From an uncultured Ruminococcus sp. (GTDB lineage Bacteria; Bacillota; Clostridia; Oscillospirales; Ruminococcaceae), in assembly GCA_946413815.1 (NCBI GenBank), contig CAMKMD010000001.1, positions 110,460 through 174,459 on the forward strand: 64,000 nt of DNA, in the 5' to 3' direction. Position 1 is the stretch's first letter, and every line of letters starts with the position of its first letter. Positions 57,131 to 64,000 of the stretch are shown piece after piece. The notes below the pieces were generated by a model. The model did not search any database. It worked only from the letters and a program-made list of their open reading frames with translations, and was not told where the DNA came from. The position numbers and the translations under genes are program-made.

Positions 57131-59002
57131 ATGACTCTTACCTTTGATGAGGGGATGTCGATTTGGAAAAAGTGGCTGATTACAGACGGACGTGCGGTTA
57201 ACCCTGGGAAAAGAGCTGCACTGAATGCTCTAAAACGATACTTACAGGAGAATTCAATTCCGTATAGTTTTGAAAACGCTCTTGAGTGGCTATCCATAAA
57301 ACAGCCATTATTGAGTAATAAAGAATTCTTTAGGTACAGGAGAGCAGTTTTTGAGTTAAATGACATTATGTCAAATGGGAGGATAACAGGTAATTACAAG
57401 TACTACAATGACCCTTTTGATGAGTTATCAATTTATTGGCAGAAAAAAGTAACAGAATATATTAGTCATTTAAAGACGTTTCGTTTAGAAAGTGCCGTTC
57501 GCTCTCAACGTGTAAATTGCATAAAATTCGCAAGTTTTCTTAGCAAATCCGAAATTCAGCAGTCCACGAGTATCACAGGTGATGTTATTTTTAAATATTT
57601 TGAATATGCTGACTCAATTGGTGAGACATATTCCATTATTTATTCTATCCGTTTCTTTTTGCAGTTTCTTTCAGATCAGGGACATATTTCTCCTCATCTG
57701 CCGTATATCTTGACTGCACCGATTCAATCGAAAGCCATAGGCTACGCTATTGCCGAGTTTTCTAAAACCAAGAAGTGTGTCATCTCAAGCGGAATTGAGC
57801 CTGAAACTTTTTGGAAGCAAGCTGTGCAGTTGCCTAAATATCTTTCGTACACATATGGCTATGACAAGGATTCGTTGAGAAGTAATTTTACTGCTTACTT
57901 TCAGATGTATTATGTTTTCTGTGCTGAGAAGAATATTTTATGCTCAGTTGATTCTGAAAACTTTTGGTTTTCGATTATGAAAAATTTCTGGAAAGGCAAA
58001 CAGCAGAGCAGTGTAATACGTGCATTCCATCTTCTTCACATATTTGAGTCGAAAGGATACTTAACAAACATTGATCTTAAACAGTCCGGAACTGAAAGAG
58101 GAGCTATCAATAGATTAAGTGGGTACTACCAGATCCTTATAAAAGAATATCTTTCCCATCAGCAACTTAAGCAGGTGACAGAAGGAACACTAAATACTCT
58201 TAGATCAGGCGCACTGTCATTTTTTCTTTACTTACAGGAGAAAGGATTTGATAATGTTGCCATGATTGACTACATTAATGTGAAGCAATACTGCATTTGG
58301 ATTTCTGAAAATGCATCAAACCATATTAACAACTATGCCTATGCATTATATAAATTGTTGGAATATCTTTTTGAAATGCACCACACACCTGATAATCTTT
58401 CTTGTGCCTTACCGCCGCAATCTTCACACACAAGAAAAATTGTTGATATACTCTCAGAAGAAGAAGTGAATCGTCTGTATAATTATAGGGATAGCGCTAA
58501 AACGCCCTTACAATACCGAGACAGCGCGATTCTTATGCTTGGTCTTCTTATGGGACTAAGACGGATTGACATTGTAAATTTGAAAGAATCAGATATTGAT
58601 TGGGATGAAAGGACTATCTCCATTACACAACAAAAAACGTATCGACCACTGGTTTTGCCAATGCCCGTTCCGGTAGGTAACAGCATCTATCTTTACCAAA
58701 AATATGGTCGCCCGCAATCCAATTCAGAGTATATTTTTTTATCGTTTAGTGTTCCGTATAACAGAGTGAATCCTATCATATGCGCACAAGCACTTTCGAG
58801 AGTTCTTCCGGAAAGAGGAACCAGATTTCATATTCTCCGCAGGACATTTGCCTCCAGATTATTGCTGGCGGGTACAGATACCATGAAAATCAAAGATTCT
58901 CTGGGGCATTCATCAATGAATACCGTTCATAGCTATCTTTCGATAGATGAAAAATCCTTAAAATCTTGTTGTCTGCCATTAGAAGGGACGATGACAATAT
59001 GA
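57131..59002 (+). CDS. tyrosine recombinase 1 (TnpB-sized, ~623 aa)
   Basis: GLLMGLRRIDIVNLKESDID, RFHILRRTFASRLLLAGTDTMKIKDSLGHSSMNTVHSYLSID; GAGGAGG RBS. Confidence 0.93.
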   Translation: MTLTFDEGMSIWKKWLITDGRAVNPGKRAALNALKRYLQENSIPYSFENALEWLSIKQPLLSNKEFFRYRRAVFELNDIMSNGRITGNYKYYNDPFDELSIYWQKKVTEYISHLKTFRLESAVRSQRVNCIKFASFLSKSEIQQSTSITGDVIFKYFEYADSIGETYSIIYSIRFFLQFLSDQGHISPHLPYILTAPIQSKAIGYAIAEFSKTKKCVISSGIEPETFWKQAVQLPKYLSYTYGYDKDSLRSNFTAYFQMYYVFCAEKNILCSVDSENFWFSIMKNFWKGKQQSSVIRAFHLLHIFESKGYLTNIDLKQSGTERGAINRLSGYYQILIKEYLSHQQLKQVTEGTLNTLRSGALSFFLYLQEKGFDNVAMIDYINVKQYCIWISENASNHINNYAYALYKLLEYLFEMHHTPDNLSCALPPQSSHTRKIVDILSEEEVNRLYNYRDSAKTPLQYRDSAILMLGLLMGLRRIDIVNLKESDIDWDERTISITQQKTYRPLVLPMPVPVGNSIYLYQKYGRPQSNSEYIFLSFSVPYNRVNPIICAQALSRVLPERGTRFHILRRTFASRLLLAGTDTMKIKDSLGHSSMNTVHSYLSIDEKSLKSCCLPLEGTMTI

Positions 59003-59979
59003 ATGAGCATCGCAATTATACATTTAAGAGCAGCTTAGCTCCTATGATAAAGGGGCATATTGCAGAGAGACGCGCTTCAGGTTTTATTTACGATTCTGCT
59101 GCAGATATTCTGATAGAGTTGGATGCATTTTGCATTGATCACGATTACAAATGCCTGACAGTTACAAAAGACTTGTCAGATGCATGGTCAATCCAACGGA
59201 GTACTGAAGGAATCAGTTCGAGAAACAATCGAGTTTCCGCTCTTCGCCAACTCTCAAAATACATTTTATCATTGGGTGAAGAAGCGTATATGCCACCTAA
59301 AACACAGTCCGGAGAAGTTAAGATCGCCCATGTTTTTACAGAACAAGAACGCAAGGAATTTTTCCTTGCTTTAGATTCACTGACTCCAAGGAGAGGAAAA
59401 TACGGAATGATGCTTTTGGAGGAGTGTAAGGTGATTTTTAGATTGTATTATTGCTGTGGGCTAAGGCGTTCTGAACCGCTTGAAATGACATGGGAGCACG
59501 TCAACTTAGATAGTGGTTGTATCAAGATTGTTCAATCTAAAGGATACAAAGATCGCATTTTATGGCTTACTGACGATATACTGAAAATGCTGAAGACATA
59601 CAAGGAAACTATTGCGTCTTTTTCGCCAAAATCAGATTATGTTTTTCCGGGCATTAAAAACGGAAAACATATCAATAAATTGACTGTAAGAGAATACTTT
59701 CTACGGACATTATCTCAAACTTCTTGCGCAAATATCAGCAATCCACCTACCATTAAATCATTTCGGCATACTTATGTTGTGGATAGATTAAACAGTTGGA
59801 TGTCATCAGGTGAAAACATTCAAGAAAAACTACCGTATTTGTGTAGTTTTCTTGGCCATAGCACTATTCACGAGTCATTATATTATTATCATCAGGTCGA
59901 GGAGGGGCGCAGAATTGTTCGTGAGAAAGACAAAACATCAAAAATAGTCATTCCGGAGGTTATCCCTTATGAGGACTAA
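58999..59979 (+). CDS. tyrosine recombinase 2
   Basis: CCGLRRSEPLEMTWEHVNLDSGCIKIVQSKGYKDR, IKSFRHTYVVDRL, LGHSTIHESLYYYH; ATGA overlap with upstream ORF. Confidence 0.92.
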   Translation: MNEHRNYTFKSSLAPMIKGHIAERRASGFIYDSAADILIELDAFCIDHDYKCLTVTKDLSDAWSIQRSTEGISSRNNRVSALRQLSKYILSLGEEAYMPPKTQSGEVKIAHVFTEQERKEFFLALDSLTPRRGKYGMMLLEECKVIFRLYYCCGLRRSEPLEMTWEHVNLDSGCIKIVQSKGYKDRILWLTDDILKMLKTYKETIASFSPKSDYVFPGIKNGKHINKLTVREYFLRTLSQTSCANISNPPTIKSFRHTYVVDRLNSWMSSGENIQEKLPYLCSFLGHSTIHESLYYYHQVEEGRRIVREKDKTSKIVIPEVIPYED

Positions 59980-61000
59980 AAAACAAGAACCGCAGTTGCT
60001 CTTCTTTTCTCAAACACTGAATTATCTCAAAACTTATCTTCTGCATCAAATGGGTAGAAGTCCTGAAACAATTCGTTCATATACAGATTCGCTATCTTCA
60101 TTTAGAAAGTACATTCTCAATGAAAAAGGAATATCTATCGCTAAATTTACGTTTGAAGACTGTACAAAAGAACTAATACTGGAATATCTGGCTTATTTGA
60201 AGGAGCACGGAATATCACCGGCAACCTGCAATGTTCGTTTGTCCGCTTTGAAAAATTATGTAAACTATGCAGCGGATAACGATATTGCATTACAATCTGT
60301 TGCACTGAGAGTATCCAAAGTCACAGCCTTAAAAATACCGAAAAGAGAAAAGAAGTTGCTTTCAATTGAAGCACTAAAAGCACTTTTGGCACAGCCAAAC
60401 AATTCAAAAATCGGGATGAGGAACAAAACGATTATGATACTTTTATATGACACTGCCATTAGGCTCCATGAACTTATCGATCTAAACATCAACGATGTTG
60501 ATTTGAATGGGCTGACCGTTCACATAGCTTCCGGAAAAGGAAACAAGGAACGCACGGTTGCTATTACTGATATAACGGCAGAGCATCTAAAAAACTATAT
60601 GTCTGCATATCATAAAGATACTACAGACATGAATGATTTCTTATTTTACACTATTATTAAAGGAAGAAAAGGCAGGATTTCTTCAAGTACCATCGAACGC
60701 TTTATCCAGAAATATGCAGATGAAGCAAGAATAAGCAGTCCTGATATGCCGGAGCGTGTTTATCCACATCTTTTACGAGCCGAAAGAACTACCATGTTAT
60801 ATCGTGATGGAGTTGACCCTATTATTCTCGCGCAGATTCTTGGACATTCGGATATTGAAACTACGAAGATTTATGCAATTCCCTCCATAGAGCAACTTAG
60901 GGAGGCTATGGAAAAAGTATCAATGCCCATAGATGCAAGTGAAAAACCTCTGTGGGAAGGCGATGAAGATGAAATGGCGAGAAGCTGCGGATTAAGGTAA
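59969..61000 (+). CDS. tyrosine recombinase 3 (XerC/D-like)
   Basis: AIRLHELIDLNINDVDLNGLTVHIASGKGNKERTV, HLLRAERTTMLYRDGVDPIILAQILGHSDIETTKIYA; overlaps upstream ORF by 11 nt. Confidence 0.93.
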   Translation: MRTKKQEPQLLFFSQTLNYLKTYLLHQMGRSPETIRSYTDSLSSFRKYILNEKGISIAKFTFEDCTKELILEYLAYLKEHGISPATCNVRLSALKNYVNYAADNDIALQSVALRVSKVTALKIPKREKKLLSIEALKALLAQPNNSKIGMRNKTIMILLYDTAIRLHELIDLNINDVDLNGLTVHIASGKGNKERTVAITDITAEHLKNYMSAYHKDTTDMNDFLFYTIIKGRKGRISSSTIERFIQKYADEARISSPDMPERVYPHLLRAERTTMLYRDGVDPIILAQILGHSDIETTKIYAIPSIEQLREAMEKVSMPIDASEKPLWEGDEDEMARSCGLR

Positions 61001-61071
61001 TAATACAAACCATTATCCCTAACTTTTCACTAAAATGTACGTAATTAATAGGCTTTTAGTAGAAAACTGGT

Positions 61072-61095
61072 GATAATAAAATCTTGGGGATAAAT
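61072..61095 (-). repeat. right terminal inverted repeat of recombinase-trio element
   Basis: GATAATAAAATCTTGGGGATAAAT, inverted relative to 57015-57038. Confidence 0.88.
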
Positions 61096-61564
61096 GATGA
61101 AGAAGCTGTGTATCATGGATAATATCGTCCTCCCCGGCTATCAGGCGGGTGGTGACAGGAAGAAGGTGAACGAGAGAGCAGAGCAGCTCATGCGCAGCCT
61201 CGGCATAATCGGGACTGCCGAGAACGAGATAACAGAGGTCTCCGGCGGAGAGCTTCAGCGTGCCTGCCTCTGCCGTGCGCTCATCAACTCACCGAAGATA
61301 GTATTCGCCGACGAGCCCACCGGCGCGCTCAACTCAAAGGCGGCAGGAGATGTGATGGAGCAGCTCATCGCCGCCAACCGCAGCGGCACAGGCATCCTCA
61401 TGGTCACTCACAGCGTAAAGGTCGCCGCCCGTAGCGAGAGAGTCATCTACCTTATGGACGGCGGCATCCGCGGAGAACTGGTCCTCGGTAAGGCAGAGGC
61501 GGAATATGATATCTCCGCCCGGGAGCGCAGGCTCAATTCATGGCTCATCGAACAGGGCTGGTAA
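61094..61564 (+). pseudogene. ABC transporter ATP-binding protein, system 2, C-terminal half
   Basis: MMKKLCIMDNIVLPG...EVSGGELQRACLCRALINSPKIVFADEPTGALN...WLIEQGW aligns with the C-terminal half of the 50823-51593 paralog. Confidence 0.93.
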
Positions 61565-61625
61565 GGAGGAAATATCATGTGTCTGCGGCAGCACCGGCAT
61601 TACGGAGCAAACTGTCCTCCTGCCC

Positions 61626-61654
61626 TTGATTTCAGGTCAGCACTATGCTATAAT
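61626..61654 (+). promoter_or_regulatory. promoter for system 2 response regulator/kinase
   Basis: TTGATT-17 bp-TATAAT, ~45 bp before the TTG start. Confidence 0.6.
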
Positions 61655-61699
61655 CATTATAATGATGGTGTTGATACTGATACAAGGGAGGTATCTGAT

Positions 61700-62377
61700 T
61701 TGACTGATATACTTATTATAGAGGACGACCCGGAGCTCGGCGCACTCGTCAGGGATTTCCTTATAAATGCAGGCTTTACCGTAAAGCTATGCCCCGATGC
61801 TGAAAAAGGCCTCGAAAGGCTTGAAAGAGAGAGCTTCCGTATCGTGCTGCTCGATGTCATACTCCCCGGGAAGAACGGCTTCGAGACCTGTGCCGCCATA
61901 CGCTCGGCGGGAAAAACTCCGGTGCTCATGATGAGTGCGTGCAGCGACGAGCAGAGCGTACTCACGGGATATGATAACGGGGCTGACGACTACATCGAAA
62001 AGCCCTTCTCCATACCCGTACTTATCGCAAAGGTCAGGGCTCTCATCAAACGCGGCGGCGAGCTGCCTGAAAGCTCAAGGCTCTCGGCCTGCGGCATCAC
62101 TCTCGACCCTGTGCTGCGCCGTGTGACACGGGATAATAATGAGATACACCTGAACGTCAAGGAATTCGCCCTGCTGAAATGCCTTATGGAGCACAGCGGA
62201 GAAGCCATGTCAAAGGAGCAGCTGTTCAACGAGGTATGGGGAAGCGACTGCTTCACCGAGCCCTCCACCGTCAGCGTACACATCCGCTGGCTGCGGGAGA
62301 AACTGGAAAAAGACCCGAACCATCCGGAGCTGATACGCACGGTCTACAAGCACGGCTACCGTTTCGGAGGCGACTGA
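61700..62377 (+). CDS. OmpR-family response regulator, system 2 (TTG start)
   Basis: LTDILIIEDDPELGALVRDFLINAGF, LLDVILPGKNGF, DDYIEKPFS; GGGAGG RBS 8 nt before TTG. Confidence 0.92.
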   Translation: MTDILIIEDDPELGALVRDFLINAGFTVKLCPDAEKGLERLERESFRIVLLDVILPGKNGFETCAAIRSAGKTPVLMMSACSDEQSVLTGYDNGADDYIEKPFSIPVLIAKVRALIKRGGELPESSRLSACGITLDPVLRRVTRDNNEIHLNVKEFALLKCLMEHSGEAMSKEQLFNEVWGSDCFTEPSTVSVHIRWLREKLEKDPNHPELIRTVYKHGYRFGGD

Positions 62378-63666
62378 TGAAGCGGCTGATAATATCCGCT
62401 GCTGCTGTCACGGCTGTATTCCTTGCGCTTGCTGTCCTGTGGCTGACGGCAGTTCCCCGGTTCATCGACAAACGCATCAACGCCCGCTCAGTCACCGTGA
62501 ACCGTCTTAACGCAGAACTGACCGCTATGATAGAAGACGGCACACCTCCCGCAGAGGCCGTCAGCTCCCTCAGCGGGCACAAAAAAGAAATGATGCCGGA
62601 CGATATATCATTCATACCGGCAGAAGGCAGCAACAGTCTGCTTACCGCCAAGGGCAGCAGCGGCTCACTGATATGCCCCGTATACAAGGGCAGCAGTCTT
62701 GCAGGGCTCGCGGTCTATTCCTACAGCGACCCCTTCAGGCATCTCTCAGACGCTATGGTGCTGACCGTGCTGGGTATATGCTGGCTGCTGGCCATGGCGC
62801 TGCTGCTGTACACCTATCTGCGCATCATCAGGCCTTTCCGCAGACTCGCGGATTATCCGGAGCGCCTTGCAAGGATACCCGACGCTGACAAGCTGCCCGA
62901 AACAAATGACAAACAGTTCGGCAGGTTCATATGGGGCCTGAATATGCTGGGGGATGTTCTTCAGAGTGAACGCCGGCGCAGCGAAAGGCTCGACTGTCAG
63001 CAGCATACCCTTCTGGCTTCAATAGCTCACGGAGTCAAGACACCCGTCATGAATATCCGCCTTTATTCCGAAGCCATACGCACTGGTCTCTATTCGGGGA
63101 GCGAGGATAAAAATGCTGAGCTTGCAGCAAGGATAGACAGCAATGCCGAAAAGATACAGACTCTTGTAAAGGAACTGATTGCGGCCTCCTCCTCGGCAGA
63201 GAGCAGCTATGAGCCTCAGGTGTCACAGTTCTACCTCTCAGAGCTGAAAACGCTGATAAGCCGCGAATACACCGAGCGGCTGCGGCTCCTCCGCATCCCC
63301 TTCAGTGTGGAATGCACCTCCGACAGGCTGGTAAACAGCGACATTTACGGTCTCCTGAGAGTGGTCTCACAGCTTATCGAGAACGCTGTAAAATACGGAA
63401 ACGGCGAGGGCATCAGCATACTCCTCGAATCCGATACGGACGGAGTCTGCATAAGGGTGAAGAACAAGGGAGAGCTGCTCCCCGAGGAAGAGCTTTCCTT
63501 CATCTTCGACAGCTTCCGCCGCGGCTCAAATTCACACGGCATCGAAGGAAGCGGTATCGGTCTCTTCACTGCAAGGAGCATCACCTCGGCACTGGGCGGC
63601 AGCATATACGCAAGACGCCTTGAAGAGAGCTCCGAGATGGAATTCTCCATATATCTCGGAGACTGA
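62377..63666 (+). CDS. sensor histidine kinase, system 2
   Basis: H-box-like SIAHGVKTPVMNIRLYSEA; N-box LIENAVKYG; GSGIGLFTARSI; TGATG overlap with the regulator. Confidence 0.92.
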   Translation: MKRLIISAAAVTAVFLALAVLWLTAVPRFIDKRINARSVTVNRLNAELTAMIEDGTPPAEAVSSLSGHKKEMMPDDISFIPAEGSNSLLTAKGSSGSLICPVYKGSSLAGLAVYSYSDPFRHLSDAMVLTVLGICWLLAMALLLYTYLRIIRPFRRLADYPERLARIPDADKLPETNDKQFGRFIWGLNMLGDVLQSERRRSERLDCQQHTLLASIAHGVKTPVMNIRLYSEAIRTGLYSGSEDKNAELAARIDSNAEKIQTLVKELIAASSSAESSYEPQVSQFYLSELKTLISREYTERLRLLRIPFSVECTSDRLVNSDIYGLLRVVSQLIENAVKYGNGEGISILLESDTDGVCIRVKNKGELLPEEELSFIFDSFRRGSNSHGIEGSGIGLFTARSITSALGGSIYARRLEESSEMEFSIYLGD

Positions 63667-63763
63667 TGCATCTGCGGATACCACGGATGACATCTCCTGC
63701 ACACTGTTCAGCGCGGCTATAAGCTGCGCTCAGCTTGTCAAAAAAGGTGGTTTCAGCGATAAT

Positions 63764-64000
63764 ACCAAACGTTTGGGATTCCAAAGGGGCACGCCCCTTT
63801 GGTAAGGTCAAGGGCTGAAAGCCCTTGTGGGGTAACTCCCCACAGTGTGGGGAGATGTCAGCGAAGCTGACAGAGGGGACGGGCCGGTTAGGCTGGGGCA
63901 AAGCCCCACATATAGCCGCCAGGCGCCCCGCAAGGGGTGAATTCAAAAAACAGTCCGGGGGACTGTTTTTGAAGAGGGGACGCCCTGCAAGAGAGGGCGT
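63764..64000. repeat. modular hairpin-array intergenic repeat, copy 4 (opposite orientation to copy 1; runs off the window)
   Basis: CCAAACGTTTGG-GATT-CCAAAGGGGCacGCCCCTTTGG; CAAGGGCTgaaAGCCCTTG; CTCCCCACAgTGTGGGGAG; TGTCAGCgaaGCTGACA; TGGGGCaaaGCCCCA; AAAAACAGTCCgggGGACTGTTTTT. Confidence 0.85.

Larger units (their letters stand above)
56987..61095 (+). mobile_element. recombinase-trio (RIT/Tn554-like) element inserted in the ABC ATPase gene
   Basis: Three overlapping tyrosine recombinase ORFs, no other cargo; TIR ATTTATCCCCAAcATTTcATTATC / its inverted match at the right end; host gene reading frame resumes at 61096 (2-bp AT ambiguity at the joint). Confidence 0.9.

Noticed and set aside
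59000-59979. Second recombinase as inactive because the catalytic HxxR motif reads KSFR
   Set aside because: Arg, Lys region, second His (LGHS) and Tyr (YYYH) are present, and His-to-Lys at this position is tolerated in some tyrosine recombinases; not enough to call a pseudogene.

Overview
The window looks like a chromosomal segment of a Ruminococcus-like Firmicute. That placement is inferred from the dockerin-bearing GH9 cellulase, Firmicute gene order and codon usage; it was not tested. The first ~37 kb is a mostly minus-strand housekeeping block: phosphoglucomutase, RNase P RNA, efp, pepP, aroQ, rpsU, leuS, rsfS, LCP protein, yqeK, nadD, yhbY, rdgB, ftsY, smc, rnc, plsX, trmFO, topA, dprA, rplT-rpmI-infC, spoIIR, upp, rpiB, tsaB/E and fhs. 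It is broken by a plus-strand LRR protein and a secreted GH9 cellulase. Next come a MATE transporter, tRNA-Arg(CCT), a GH16 lipoprotein, pta, fba, an AT-rich three-gene island, a class I lysyl-tRNA synthetase and plsY. From ~48.9 kb to 63.7 kb two paralogous FtsX permease / ABC ATPase / response regulator / histidine kinase operons lie head-to-head in mirror image. The ATPase gene of the plus-strand operon is split by a 4.1 kb element carrying three overlapping tyrosine recombinases (a RIT/Tn554-like recombinase trio). Its ends are mirror-symmetric, a 28-bp imperfect palindrome lies outside one end, and precise excision would restore the gene. The two operons share a promoter/operator motif with identical spacing. 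Four intergenic copies of a modular hairpin-array repeat, with stems that differ between copies but keep their pairing, are the other main unexplained structure.
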